DNA of 64,000 nt. It comes from an uncultured Lactobacillus sp. Lineage in GTDB: Bacteria > Bacillota > Bacilli > Lactobacillales > Lactobacillaceae. The stretch lies in contig CALNAK010000036.1 of the NCBI GenBank assembly GCA_937874185.1, positions 62,001-126,000 on the forward strand, given 5' to 3'. Position 1 is the stretch's first letter; each line of letters starts with the position of its first letter. Below, one piece after another: positions 26,022 through 35,582 of this stretch. Below the pieces are notes generated by a model. It saw only the letters and a program-made list of their open reading frames with translations. It was not told where the DNA came from and made no database searches. Position numbers and translations under genes: made by a program.

Positions 26022-26567
26022 ATGAGATGTGCATGGGCAAATAGTTCTGAAGCTATGCAAAGTTATCATGATAACGAATGGGGGACTCCCAGCCATGATG
26101 AACGATATTTTTTTGAAATGTTAACGCTGGAAGCAGCTCAAGCAGGATTATCTTGGGCAACAATTATCAAACGTCGAGAAACGTATCGCTTAGCTTATGA
26201 TAATTTTGATGTCGACAAAGTGGCTAGTTATGATCAGACTAAACGAGATGCATTATTGCAGGACAAAGGTATTATTCGCAACCGTTTGAAAGTCGATTCG
26301 TCCATTAATAATGCCCAGCTGATTCAAGAAATGCATCAAGATGGAAAAACTTTTTTTGAATATATTTGGAATTTTGTTGATAATAAACCGATAATTAATC
26401 ATTATAGTGATATGAGTGAATTACCTGCACAGACAGAGCTGTCGCAACGAATCAGTAAAGATTTGAAGAAACGCGGCTTTCGTTTTGTGGGACCTACAAT
26501 TATTTATTCATTTTTACAGGCAGTTGGCGTGATCAATGACCACTTAGATTCCTGTGATTTTAAGTGA
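26022..26567 (+). CDS. tag: 3-methyladenine DNA glycosylase I
   Basis: 181-residue base-excision repair enzyme removing 3-methyladenine from alkylated DNA. RCAWANSSEAMQSYHDNEWGTPSHDERYFFEML is characteristic: Cys3 (usually a zinc ligand), the DNEWG motif and the following FEML helix. LEAAQAGLSWATIIKRRE is the family's central motif. The C-terminal HLDSC replaces the usual H-x3-C zinc ligands in a similar place. The ribosome site ATAGGAG follows a terminator, so it begins a new transcript that may continue into the next genes (33-base gap). Confidence 0.95.
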   Translation: MRCAWANSSEAMQSYHDNEWGTPSHDERYFFEMLTLEAAQAGLSWATIIKRRETYRLAYDNFDVDKVASYDQTKRDALLQDKGIIRNRLKVDSSINNAQLIQEMHQDGKTFFEYIWNFVDNKPIINHYSDMSELPAQTELSQRISKDLKKRGFRFVGPTIIYSFLQAVGVINDHLDSCDFK

Positions 26568-26600
26568 AAATTAGTATAATGGTAATGACGGAGGATAATT

Positions 26601-27089
26601 ATGAATTCTGAAACTATTAGCAAGTTGGCCGAATGGCTTGATACAAACAAGAAAAAAATTGAAGATAAGTCAGAGAAACTTGATGCACAAAAGGTTTATG
26701 ACGTTTTGGACTCTTTAGAAGTTCTTAGAAAACCAATCAAAGAATATTTTGAGATGACTGAAGACGATTATTACCAAAATGAATCAGATCATCGTTTGAC
26801 TTTACAAAATCCTGAAAATAAATTAAGTGAATTACACGATCGTGTTCAAGTAAACCACGTTGATGGTTCCCTTGCAGATCACGATATCAACTTTTCTTAT
26901 AATCATGAAGATCCATATGCCGAGGGTGCTTACAAAGCAAAGACAGACCTTGATTTGATCAACTACTCATTTGTTGTGATTGGTGCAGTTTATGATAATA
27001 CCATTGTCGCTGATGTTAGAAACTCAGTCTCACGAGACGCAATTCTATCAATCGGTTTAGCAGCACACGCTGTTGAGGAATGGCAATAA
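26601..27089 (+). CDS. Conserved-looking protein, unknown function
   Basis: 162-residue acidic, soluble protein that I do not recognise. The N-terminal third is strongly helical and charged (SKLAEWLDTNKKKIEDKSEKLDAQKVYDVL). The C-terminal part reads like a beta strand region ending VVADVRNSVSRDAILSIGLAAHAVEEW. There is no signal peptide or membrane segment. GGAGGATAA precedes the ATG. Its stop overlaps the ATG of the ABC ATPase (TAATG), so translation of the two is coupled and a link to that transporter is possible. Confidence 0.7.
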   Translation: MNSETISKLAEWLDTNKKKIEDKSEKLDAQKVYDVLDSLEVLRKPIKEYFEMTEDDYYQNESDHRLTLQNPENKLSELHDRVQVNHVDGSLADHDINFSYNHEDPYAEGAYKAKTDLDLINYSFVVIGAVYDNTIVADVRNSVSRDAILSIGLAAHAVEEWQ

Positions 27090-27916
27090 TGAAATTACTA
27101 TCAGTCAATGATTTATCATTGCAAAACGAGGGCTACTTTGCATTTAAGCATGTAGCTTTTTCTTTATCCCAAAATGAAATAATTGGCATAAATGGCGACA
27201 ATGGCAGCGGTAAAAGCCAACTTTTGGGAGCAATTGCAGATTATAGAAAGCCCGATAGTGGGGAAATTGGGTATACGCCAGGTGTCCGAATCGGATATCT
27301 TCCGCAAGATGATCCTCAAGTAATTGAACAGAAAATGGGCAAATATCTCGAAGATATTCGTCGTTTGTCTGGCAAGTTGGCCGTTCGTAAAGAACAGTTG
27401 CAAGGGATGATAACTTTCTTGGGGATGACACCATATATAGATAGAAGTGTTCAACAGTTATCAATTGGCTTACAACAACGTGTGGCTTTCTTGGCAGCTG
27501 TAGCAGGGCACCCCAATGTTCTACTATTAGACGAACCCTTTGCTTTTCAAAATAATAAATCTACATTAAATATGTTAGATCTATTACAAGACTTACGAGA
27601 CAATGGTTCCGGCATAATTATTACAAGTACCCAATTTAATAGTGAAATTAATCAATACTTTGATACCGAGTATTTGTTGAAAGATCATACTTTGAGTAAA
27701 ATTTCGAGAACTAAGGATACGACGGTTGAATCGTTATTGATTTTCAGTGTTCATCCTAATTCAATCGCTATAACTAAAGAACTCAATCAATATATAACGG
27801 CTAATGTTAATAATTTAATTGAGATGAAAGTCCCAGTAGCCCAAAAGAGTGTTATAACTAAAAAGATGGTTGCCCTCAATTATAAATTTGAGGAGGTCCG
27901 TAATATTGAAAATTAG
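27089..27916 (+). CDS. ABC transporter ATP-binding protein
   Basis: 275-residue ATPase. Walker A is GINGDNGSGKSQLL near residue 35, the signature is LSIGLQQRVAFLAA (a variant of LSGGQ) and Walker B is VLLLDEPFAF near residue 147. The last 60-70 residues after the ATPase core have no clear domain. The ATG at 27089 overlaps the previous stop and is well placed after GAGGA; an in-frame ATG at 27080 is too close to that site. It pairs with the membrane protein that overlaps its 3' end. The direction (export or import) is unknown; no binding protein is present, so export is more likely. Confidence 0.85.
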   Translation: MKLLSVNDLSLQNEGYFAFKHVAFSLSQNEIIGINGDNGSGKSQLLGAIADYRKPDSGEIGYTPGVRIGYLPQDDPQVIEQKMGKYLEDIRRLSGKLAVRKEQLQGMITFLGMTPYIDRSVQQLSIGLQQRVAFLAAVAGHPNVLLLDEPFAFQNNKSTLNMLDLLQDLRDNGSGIIITSTQFNSEINQYFDTEYLLKDHTLSKISRTKDTTVESLLIFSVHPNSIAITKELNQYITANVNNLIEMKVPVAQKSVITKKMVALNYKFEEVRNIEN

Positions 27917-28580
27917 AATTTTATTGAAAACTTATTTACAATTCGTTTTCCAAGATTTTTTGTATTTAACAATGCTATTTTCGATTATTGTATTTGGATT
28001 AACAGCAGATCATCTATTAAACATTGATTCTAATGAGAAATATAGTCTATTATTGATAGGGATGTTTTTCTTATCATTATTCTCAACGATGAATCTTTAT
28101 CGTAATGATAAAAATTATAATCATTACTTAAAACAAAAAGTGAACAATTATTGGGCAGAAGTGATTAGCCAATTTTTAACAGTTATAATTTTAAATGTAA
28201 TTTCTGGTATATTAATTTTTATTTTTAGTCTTATTTTAAATGAAGATATTCTTTTAGATACAGTAGGTACACTATCGTTGATTTCAGTGGGATTAGTTGG
28301 TAGTTCAATCGCAACGCTTTTCCAATCTCAATGGCAAACACATACGAGTGTTGGTCAGGTTGGAACTTTAGTCTTCGTGTATTTAGCTTTGTCAGGTAGT
28401 GTCATTAGTTTCTTTAGCTATATTGAATGGCTACTGCCACCGTTATCTAAGATGATTGTTTCATTACACAATAATTCATCAATTATAAAATTATTGCCTG
28501 TTTCTGGACAAGGTTTCTTATATGCTCTGGTGCTATTTATTATTAGCTGTTTTATTTATAAAAAAAATAAAAAAAGTTGA
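27906..28580 (+). CDS. ABC transporter membrane subunit (small, six helices)
   Basis: 224-residue hydrophobic protein with about six membrane helices. The TTG at 27906 lies correctly behind GAGGAGG (27889-27895) and overlaps the ATPase gene by 11 bases, so the two are a coupled pair. The frame is open upstream to 27870 but lacks a site there. The protein belongs to no family that I can name; by context it is the permease of the ATPase just upstream. The acetyltransferase follows after 70 bases. Confidence 0.7.
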   Translation: MKIRILLKTYLQFVFQDFLYLTMLFSIIVFGLTADHLLNIDSNEKYSLLLIGMFFLSLFSTMNLYRNDKNYNHYLKQKVNNYWAEVISQFLTVIILNVISGILIFIFSLILNEDILLDTVGTLSLISVGLVGSSIATLFQSQWQTHTSVGQVGTLVFVYLALSGSVISFFSYIEWLLPPLSKMIVSLHNNSSIIKLLPVSGQGFLYALVLFIISCFIYKKNKKS

Positions 28581-28650
28581 GCAAAAACTATTGCAATGTT
28601 ATATTCCTTTCTGCTTTAATAGCTTGATGAAGTCAGGAGGCAAACTTTTT

Positions 28651-29175
28651 ATGAGTAACATTTATTTACGTCAAGCAACACTTGACGATTTGCCAAGAGT
28701 TATTAATATAATTGATGGTGCAAAGAAAACCTTACGGGACCGTGGTGTTGACCAATGGCAAGTAGGTTATCCAAACAATGAACTTTTGGAACAAGATATT
28801 CAGGAAGATATAAGTTATGTTTTAATATTAGATGGTGAGGTCGTTGGGGCTGCAGCATTGCAACAAGGTTACGATAAGAATTATCAAGACATGACTTCAG
28901 GTACATGGTCGAAGGATTCTGATGTAACTTACTCCATCATTCACCGTATCGCCGTTGAACCAGGACACCAAGGACAACACCTTTCTGCCGCATTGATTCA
29001 ACAACTATTAACTATTTCACATTACTTAGGTTATCGTGATGTCAGAATTGATACACATCCAGATAATTTAGTTATGCAACATGTTATTACAAGCAATGGA
29101 TTCGTTGAACAAGGTACTATTACGATGGATGAAGATCATGGTATTAGAAAGGCTTATCAAATTCTTTTGAAATAA
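28651..29175 (+). CDS. GNAT family N-acetyltransferase
   Basis: 174-residue acetyl-CoA-dependent acetyltransferase. The core HRIAVEPGHQGQHLSAALIQQLL carries the acetyl-CoA pyrophosphate loop (Q/R-x-x-G-x-G/A form, here H-Q-G-Q-H-L), followed by YRDVRIDTHPDNLVMQHVITSNGFVEQG, typical of motif B. The ATG at 28651 lies 10 bases after AGGAGG; the open frame from 28522 overlaps the permease and is not credible. The acceptor molecule is unknown. A terminator follows at 29227. Confidence 0.9.
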   Translation: MSNIYLRQATLDDLPRVINIIDGAKKTLRDRGVDQWQVGYPNNELLEQDIQEDISYVLILDGEVVGAAALQQGYDKNYQDMTSGTWSKDSDVTYSIIHRIAVEPGHQGQHLSAALIQQLLTISHYLGYRDVRIDTHPDNLVMQHVITSNGFVEQGTITMDEDHGIRKAYQILLK

Positions 29176-29226
29176 GCGTCTAAAGATTATTTTTCATATT
29201 TTTGATATATAATTGAACCATAATAA

Positions 29227-29250
29227 GACCATCGTAAGATGGTTTTTTTA
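29227..29250 (+). terminator. Terminator after the acetyltransferase
   Basis: GACCATC-GTAA-GATGGTTTTTTT. Confidence 0.9.
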
Positions 29251-29292
29251 CTATAATCGTTTCCATAGTATTGGATATTGGAGATCAAAAAA

Positions 29293-30462
29293 TTGAAAAT
29301 CAAAAATATTACAAGAAGGATGTTAACACCAAAGCCTTCCGAATTTATTTCAGCACATACAGATATGTTTTTGAGAAGGTTGAAACCAAGACCTTTTGTC
29401 GTCGATTACATTAAAGGAGTTTACGATACTAACGTAAAACCCCATGTTAATGACGATACTGTAACGATGTCTGTTTTGACTGATACTCATGCCAAAGCAA
29501 TTGCTAGTGCCTCTTATTACGGAATTAATGGTGCACGACACATTATTGAAGCTAATAGCGTAAGTAATGATGTAGGAATAGATTTGAATGTTCATTTAGG
29601 TGATTTGATTGATGGTAGTGATAAACCCGAAATTAGTCGTGGTTTATTACGTTTTGCTGTCGAAAATTATCAAGCTAGTAAAGCTCCATTCTTTATCGTA
29701 GAGGGTAATCACGATGAGAATGACAAATATGATGAACATCGTTTTTTTGGTAGTGCGTCTTTCCATCGAGACGATTATGATTCTCTCGTAACAAAATATG
29801 ATTTTGAACAACCAGACATTTTTCGTTTAAATCCGGTTTCCAAAGTCGGTTGGTTTGATAAAGGTGATATTCGTGTTATCTTTATCGATACCAGTGATAT
29901 TCCTTATATCCTTAGCAACGGTTCAAAGAAGTACGACTTTAAGAAAGTTCGTGGAGTCAGAGAACAACAGCTAGAAGACTTGATCACTGTTTTGGAAGAC
30001 ACCGTCGATAAGCACGTTATCGTGATGGGACATGCTAATATTGTTAGTCCCAGCGGACGAAGTGCTTTGAACTTTAATGGTGATCTGATTCAACAGTTAT
30101 TAGTCAGCTTTAATAACAAAGCTTCAGGACAATTGAAAAATGAATTAACCGGAGATTTTGGAGTAAATATCCGCTATGATTTCTCGTCTACCGGGATTTC
30201 TAAGGTGACAACTTATATTTGTGGACATATGCATTATGAAAAAAACTACAAAGTTTCTGAAATTAATCATATAATATTAAATTGTTCGGCCCTTATGGGA
30301 AAGAAGCATGGATTAACAACTGACTATAACAAAAAATGGGATAGACGATATAATGAAATTTCTGAATTATCGGGATATTTCATTAATATTGACCCGAACA
30401 AATTACGCTTACAGATTTTTGGCTACGGAGCCGCTACAAGATATGTAAGTTTTGAAATATAA
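29293..30462 (+). CDS. Calcineurin-like metallophosphoesterase
   Basis: About 389 residues. All metal-binding motifs are visible in order: VLTDTHAKA (D-x-H), HLGDLIDG (GD), VEGNHDEND (GNHD), VMGHANI (GH) and CGHMHYEKNY (GHxH). It is therefore an intact two-metal phosphoesterase. No signal peptide is evident. TTG 29293 is 9 bases after GGAG; a TTG at 29278 is also open. The stop lies 14 bases before asnB, so the two may be co-transcribed. Substrate unknown; family members cleave phosphodiesters or phosphomonoesters. Confidence 0.85.
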   Translation: MKIKNITRRMLTPKPSEFISAHTDMFLRRLKPRPFVVDYIKGVYDTNVKPHVNDDTVTMSVLTDTHAKAIASASYYGINGARHIIEANSVSNDVGIDLNVHLGDLIDGSDKPEISRGLLRFAVENYQASKAPFFIVEGNHDENDKYDEHRFFGSASFHRDDYDSLVTKYDFEQPDIFRLNPVSKVGWFDKGDIRVIFIDTSDIPYILSNGSKKYDFKKVRGVREQQLEDLITVLEDTVDKHVIVMGHANIVSPSGRSALNFNGDLIQQLLVSFNNKASGQLKNELTGDFGVNIRYDFSSTGISKVTTYICGHMHYEKNYKVSEINHIILNCSALMGKKHGLTTDYNKKWDRRYNEISELSGYFINIDPNKLRLQIFGYGAATRYVSFEI

Positions 30463-30476
30463 GGGAGAATTATTTT

Positions 30477-32372
30477 ATGTGTGGAATTGTCGGATTCGTA
30501 GATAAGAATATTGCGGATAAAAAACCTGTGATTGAAGCTATGATGGATACAATCAAGCACCGTGGACCAAACAGTTCTGGTGAACTAATGGATGGTGACG
30601 TTGCTCTTGGTTTTCGCCGCTTAAGTATTATTGATATTAATAGTGGTATGCAACCGATATATAACGAAGATAAGTCAAAGGCCATTATTTTTAATGGTGA
30701 AATTTACAATTATCAAGACGTTAGAAAAGATTTGAAAAAAGCTGGTCATATTTTTACAACTGAAACAGATACAGAAGTTCTACTTCACGGATTTGAAGAG
30801 TGGGGTATTGAAGGACTTCTAAAGCGCATTCGAGGTATGTTTGCGTTCGTTATCTATGACTTGAAGACCGGTGATATTACTGGTGCCAGAGATTTCTTTG
30901 GTATCAAACCATTATATTATTACAATCGTGAAGGTACTTTCATCTTTGGTTCAGAAATTAAATCATTCTTGAAGGAACCTAACTTTAAAAAGGAACTAAA
31001 CAAGGCTGCTTTGAAGCCATACCTTACATTCCAATATTCAGCTTTACATGAAACATTCTTCAAGAATGTTTTCCGAATCCCTGAAGGTCACTACTTCACA
31101 TTCAAGAATGGTAAGTTGAGTATCAAGAAGTATTGGGACATGGAATTCAAAGAGAACCACTTATCATTTGAAGAAACAGTTAAGAAGATTGATAAGGCTA
31201 TGCACGAATCAGTTGAGGAACATTCAATCAGTGATGTTCCAGTTGGTTCATTATTATCAAGTGGTGTGGATTCAAGTTACGTTACCGCAATTTTGAAACC
31301 ACAACATACTTATTCAATTGATTTTGATACAAGTACTTACGAAGAGGGAACTGCCGCTAAGTTATTAGCTGACAAACTTGGTCTCGAAAACACACGTGGT
31401 ATTGTTACAAAAGAAGAGGCTGTTAAGTCAATTCCTTTGATCCAATATTATATGGATGAACCAGATGCCAATCCTTCTTGTGTACCGCTTTATTTCCTAA
31501 CAAAGTTAGCAAGTAAAGATGTGACGGTTATTCTTTCCGGTGAGGGTGCCGATGAATTATTTGCTGGTTATGCCAACTATGGTTTCCACTCACACTCAAA
31601 GATTATCAGAGTTGTTGCTGAAGATTTGAAACACTTGCCAAAGGGTGCTAAATATAGATTGGCTCGTGGATTGAAGAAGATGCCTAATTTCCCTGGTAGA
31701 CTTCACTTGTATGAATCAACCGCTAAGGCTGAAGAATTCTTCATTGGACAAGCTAAGATCTTTACAGAACAAGAAGCCGCAGATTTAGTTAAACCTGAAT
31801 TTGAAAAATCACGTTCTGTTAAAGATATCGTTATGAGAAGTTACCGTAAGGTTAGTGGTTATAACGATGAAGTTAAGAAGATGCAATATCTTGATATTCA
31901 CCAATTTATGTCAAATGATATTCTTCTAAAAGCTGACCGTATGAGTATGGCCAACTCAATGGAACTACGTGTACCATTCCTAGATAAAGAAATGGCAAAA
32001 GTAGCTGCCGGAATTCCTACTAAGTATCTTTTGAATAGTAAAGATAGTAAGTATGCATTACGAGTTGCTGCAGAACGTGCACTTCCAGAAGAATGGGCAA
32101 AACGTGAAAAATTAGGCTTCCCAGTACCAATTCGTGACTGGATCAAGACTAAGGAAGTGTATGATCAATTCCGTGACCTATTTAGCGCAGACTTCGCCGG
32201 AGAATTCTTCGACCAAGACGCAATCTTGAAGATGCTAGATGGCTGTTACAGAGGAGAAAATGACGACCGTCGTAAAGTATGGACAATTTATACCTTCTTG
32301 ATTTGGTATAAAGTATTCTTTATTGATGATGGTAAGAAACCCGATGTTGATCCACAGGTTGTTGTTAGATAG
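30477..32372 (+). CDS. asnB: Glutamine-dependent asparagine synthase (or AsnH-like amidase)
   Basis: 631-residue two-domain enzyme. Cys2 of MCGIVGFVD is the glutaminase nucleophile; HRGPNSSGE and FNGEIYNY follow in the N-terminal domain. The synthetase domain has the PP-loop LLSSGVDSSYVTAIL near residue 262 and the SGEGADELFAGY motif. It transfers glutamine nitrogen to aspartate. In Lactococcus the homologue AsnH amidates the D-aspartate of the peptidoglycan cross-bridge; the D-aspartate ligase 4.8 kb downstream makes that role possible. GGGAGAA supports the start. Two tandem family B repeats follow its TAGTAA stop. Confidence 0.9.
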   Translation: MCGIVGFVDKNIADKKPVIEAMMDTIKHRGPNSSGELMDGDVALGFRRLSIIDINSGMQPIYNEDKSKAIIFNGEIYNYQDVRKDLKKAGHIFTTETDTEVLLHGFEEWGIEGLLKRIRGMFAFVIYDLKTGDITGARDFFGIKPLYYYNREGTFIFGSEIKSFLKEPNFKKELNKAALKPYLTFQYSALHETFFKNVFRIPEGHYFTFKNGKLSIKKYWDMEFKENHLSFEETVKKIDKAMHESVEEHSISDVPVGSLLSSGVDSSYVTAILKPQHTYSIDFDTSTYEEGTAAKLLADKLGLENTRGIVTKEEAVKSIPLIQYYMDEPDANPSCVPLYFLTKLASKDVTVILSGEGADELFAGYANYGFHSHSKIIRVVAEDLKHLPKGAKYRLARGLKKMPNFPGRLHLYESTAKAEEFFIGQAKIFTEQEAADLVKPEFEKSRSVKDIVMRSYRKVSGYNDEVKKMQYLDIHQFMSNDILLKADRMSMANSMELRVPFLDKEMAKVAAGIPTKYLLNSKDSKYALRVAAERALPEEWAKREKLGFPVPIRDWIKTKEVYDQFRDLFSADFAGEFFDQDAILKMLDGCYRGENDDRRKVWTIYTFLIWYKVFFIDDGKKPDVDPQVVVR

Positions 32373-32374
32373 TA

Positions 32375-32500
32375 AGAGAGCGGAGCAGGCTTGGGAATTT
32401 CCGAGGATTTGCAGGATTTCACGAATTATACGCGTACTGTGCGTATGATTTGGGGAATCAGGCAAACCGGAAGAAATTGGCCTGTGTAGCTCGTTTCAGC
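32375..32500 (+). repeat. Family B structured repeat, copy B6 (first of a tandem)
   Basis: AGAGAGCGG begins 2 bases after the asnB stop. Outer stem CAGGC/GCCTG and AATTTC/GAAATT. Inner stem GCAGGATTTC variant with GGGGAATCAGGC. It ends GCTCGTTTCAGC directly before B7. Confidence 0.85.
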
Positions 32501-32501
32501 C

Positions 32502-32635
32502 AGAGAGCGAAACAAGGGCGGTCAGCTCCCGAGCATTTGCAGGACTTCACGAATTATACGCGAACTTTGCGTATGATTTGGGAAGTCAGGCAAAGCGGAG
32601 TGGAGTTGCCCTTGTGTAGCTCGTTTAGGACGAAC
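32502..32635 (+). repeat. Family B structured repeat, copy B7 (second of a tandem)
   Basis: AGAGAGCGAAAC start. Outer stem CAAGGGC/GCCCTTG and CTCC/GGAG. Inner stem TTTGC, GGACTTC and TATACGCG, fully paired. It ends CTCGTTTAGGACGAAC. Confidence 0.85.
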
Positions 32636-32757
32636 CAACCAATAAATATAATTTTAATTGGCTGGGTTAAACTCCAAAAAAATAAATAAATAAATAAGTC
32701 CACTAATTAAAACAAGCAAAGTAAAAATAATGCTCAAATTAGTGCAAAATAAGTAAT

Positions 32758-32797
32758 CAAAAAGGAATCGTCTCAATATGAGGCGGTTCCTTTTTTG
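32758..32797 (+). terminator. Terminator after asnB and repeats B6-B7
   Basis: AAAAAGGAA..CTC / GAG..TTCCTTTTTT hairpin. Confidence 0.85.
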
Positions 32798-32970
32798 CTT
32801 TCAAGTGACATAAAATGTCATTATTTATATATGAGTATTTATAAATTTGTATTTATTAAGGAAAGACTCACATTATTATAAAATTATTTGTGATATTTAA
32901 TTTGACAGTTAATAGCTGCGGTTGTAATGTATGCGTTATCAAAAATACATAAATAAAAGAGGCAAAAACG

Positions 32971-35385
32971 ATGAAACAACAAATCACTTCATTTAGCGTG
33001 GCAATTCTTTCCGTATTAATTGTTGGAGGAAGTCAAATCACTCAGGCTGATGCGACAACTGAATCACCGAAGGTAGAGAATAAGACAGATGATGTGACAA
33101 GTGATTCAAACGATTCCGAAAGTTCTGCTCACGATGCTGAAGGTAGCTATGGAGATGTTAAGTGGACAATTGATGACGGTACTTTGACATTGGGCAGTGG
33201 AAAACTCCCATTTGGAAGTTTGGCTAGAGACAAAGTCTTTATGGCCAACTATGTTGATATGGTGACCAAAATTAAGTTTGAAAAAGGTTTTCAATTCCCA
33301 GACGATTCTGAATATCAATTTGATAAGTTCACCAATTTGAAAACAGTTGAAGGTTTGGAAAATGTTGATACTAGTAATGTAACTAAAATGGGTAAAATGT
33401 TTAGAAATTGTACTTCTTTAGTTTCATTGGATCTATCAGGATTCGATACAAGTCATGTTACGACTATGGACAGTATGTTTCTAAATTGCCCTGCATTACA
33501 AACTTTAAATGTATCTAGTTTTGATACTAGTAATGTAACAAATATGGCTCAAATGTTCTCTCAAGATACGCAATTGAAAAATTTAGACTTATCCAGTTTT
33601 AAAACACCTAACGTAACCAATATGGATAGAATGTTCTATCAGAATACTCAATTAGAATCATTAGATGTATCCAATTTTGATACGTCTAATGTAACAATTA
33701 TAAATAAAATGTTTTATCAAGATAAACAGCTTAAATCTTTAGACTTGTCCAGTTTTAAAACACCCAACGTAACAAATATGACTCAGATGTTTTATGATTG
33801 TTCATCTTTAATGAAGCTTGATGTATCCAATTTTGATACCAGCAAAATAACTGATATGTCGTGGATGTTTAAAGGCTGCTCCGCACTAACAAACTTAGAT
33901 TTATCTAGTTTTGATACTAGCAATCTTCAAAATATGAATTATATGTTCACAGGTGATAGAGCACTAAAGAATGTTAATTTAACAAGCTTTGATACAAGTA
34001 AAGTTACGAATATGGAACATGTATTTAATGACTGTAATGCTTTAAGCAACTTAGATTTATCCAACTTTGATACATCAAATGTTACGACTATGTATGGTAT
34101 GTTCTATGGTTGCAAGGCACTAGATACGATTGATCTTTCAAGCTTCAATACAAGTAATGTAACTAATATGAGTGACATGTTTAATAATTGTTCATCATTA
34201 AAAACAGCAAACCTGAAAAGTTTTGATACAAGTAAAGTTACTAATATCACTGGCCTTTTTTCCGAATGTTCATCATTAGAGGAATTAGATATTGCTAATT
34301 TCACAAATGAAAGTGTTGAAAAGATGGAAAGAATGTTTTTCCATTGTGATTCATTAACAAAACTTGATATTTCAGGATTTAAAACAACTGACAAAGCCAG
34401 TACATCCAGTATGTTTTCAAGTACACCAAAATTGAAAATTCTTAAAGTTGGAGATGACTTCAAACTAGATGAAGCAGGACAAACTGGTGCAGCTTTGAAT
34501 GATAAAACTTGGATTAATATTGGTACTGGAACAGCAACTAATCTTAAACCAACTGCTAGACACAGCTTTGTAGAGTGGCAAGCCCTTGATTCAAAGGAAC
34601 GTGATAATTGGTTTATTGAAACAGAAACGGCGTATAAGGGAACATTTACCGTAACTGTTAAAACTAATATTAATAGAACAATTAAGATTACAGTTCCAGA
34701 AGAGGTCCAGCCTGAATATGATGACAGTGTCTTTGAAGTAGAAGTAGACGCTCCAAAACTTGAGGGATACACATCTAAGAAACAGACGATTACTGTAACT
34801 GCAAAAAAGGATGCTTTATCCACTGACGATATTGTTATATACGATAAGGATGAAGGCAACGAAGGCAACGAAGGCAACGAAGGCAACGAAGGCAACGAAG
34901 GCAACGAAGGTAATGAAAACAACAATGGCAACAATAATAATGGCAATAACAACGGAAACAACTCCGGAAATGAAATTGTATCTGGAATAAACTTTGTTTC
35001 AGTTCACCCTGCTTCAGAATATGCTACTTTATATGACCTTGATGGTAATAAAATTAGTAACCGTGCTTTAGCTGGGAACTCAGATTGGCTAAGTGATCAA
35101 TCAACTATTATTAATGGAGAAAAATATTATCGCGTTGCTACAAACGAATGGATTAAGGCAAGTGACGTTTATACATATGAGAACATGAATAATGTTGTAA
35201 AAACTAATGATAAAGAGATTACTTTATTAGTTGAAAGTAAAGGTAGCACAGTTAATAATCGTGGCTTAGGCGCACAATCATCATGGAAATCAGATCGAAA
35301 AGTAATTATTAACGGTAAAGAATATTATCGTGTTGCCACAAATGAATTTATCGATCCATCTGAAGTTGAAGTATTTGGAAAATAG
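32971..35385 (+). CDS. BspA-like leucine-rich repeat surface protein with SLAP domains
   Basis: 804-residue secreted cell-wall protein. The N-terminal signal peptide (1-28) ends near ITQADA. Residues about 130-480 hold some 14 units of the 25-residue BspA/DUF285 repeat (FDTSNVTNMxxMF). A conserved TWINIGTGT segment and a beta-rich domain follow, then a low-complexity EGN/NGN linker, and two C-terminal SLAP domains ending YYRVATNEW and YYRVATNEF. SLAP domains bind the wall non-covalently in lactobacilli. It is probably an adhesin or surface scaffold. Its own terminator follows. The truncated protein at 35665 is a paralogue. Confidence 0.9.
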   Translation: MKQQITSFSVAILSVLIVGGSQITQADATTESPKVENKTDDVTSDSNDSESSAHDAEGSYGDVKWTIDDGTLTLGSGKLPFGSLARDKVFMANYVDMVTKIKFEKGFQFPDDSEYQFDKFTNLKTVEGLENVDTSNVTKMGKMFRNCTSLVSLDLSGFDTSHVTTMDSMFLNCPALQTLNVSSFDTSNVTNMAQMFSQDTQLKNLDLSSFKTPNVTNMDRMFYQNTQLESLDVSNFDTSNVTIINKMFYQDKQLKSLDLSSFKTPNVTNMTQMFYDCSSLMKLDVSNFDTSKITDMSWMFKGCSALTNLDLSSFDTSNLQNMNYMFTGDRALKNVNLTSFDTSKVTNMEHVFNDCNALSNLDLSNFDTSNVTTMYGMFYGCKALDTIDLSSFNTSNVTNMSDMFNNCSSLKTANLKSFDTSKVTNITGLFSECSSLEELDIANFTNESVEKMERMFFHCDSLTKLDISGFKTTDKASTSSMFSSTPKLKILKVGDDFKLDEAGQTGAALNDKTWINIGTGTATNLKPTARHSFVEWQALDSKERDNWFIETETAYKGTFTVTVKTNINRTIKITVPEEVQPEYDDSVFEVEVDAPKLEGYTSKKQTITVTAKKDALSTDDIVIYDKDEGNEGNEGNEGNEGNEGNEGNENNNGNNNNGNNNGNNSGNEIVSGINFVSVHPASEYATLYDLDGNKISNRALAGNSDWLSDQSTIINGEKYYRVATNEWIKASDVYTYENMNNVVKTNDKEITLLVESKGSTVNNRGLGAQSSWKSDRKVIINGKEYYRVATNEFIDPSEVEVFGK
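34852..34914 (+). repeat. Tandem 9-bp repeat encoding EGN units
   Basis: Six identical GAAGGCAAC units and one variant (GAAGGTAAT). It lies in the linker between the repeat domain and the SLAP domains of the surface protein. Unit length is a multiple of three, so copy-number change would keep the frame. Confidence 0.95.
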
Positions 35386-35396
35386 AATATTAAAAG

Positions 35397-35433
35397 AATC
35401 CTGTGAGGATAATATCTTCACGGGATTTTTTTG
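35397..35433 (+). terminator. Terminator after the first surface protein
   Basis: AATCC-GTGA / TCAC-GGATT stem followed by TTTTTG. Confidence 0.8.
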
Positions 35434-35582
35434 TAAAATTAGTCAAAAAATAAAAAATATTTAAAATAATCATAAAAATTACTTGTAATCTACTATAAAT
35501 AATATATTGGTGCTAAGTTATAAGCATATTACTTGAAAGCCATTTCAAGCACAATCAGTCGAATAATATTAGGGGTGGAATA

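Noticed and set aside
32450..32689. 79-residue plus-strand frame after asnB
   Set aside because: Entirely within tandem repeats B6-B7; similar frames appear in other family B copies without conservation of protein sequence.
34104..34961. 285-residue open frame on the minus strand, leucine/proline/serine rich
   Set aside because: It lies fully opposite the BspA-like gene and its composition simply mirrors the repeats and the GAAGGCAAC tandem array. There is no ribosome site.
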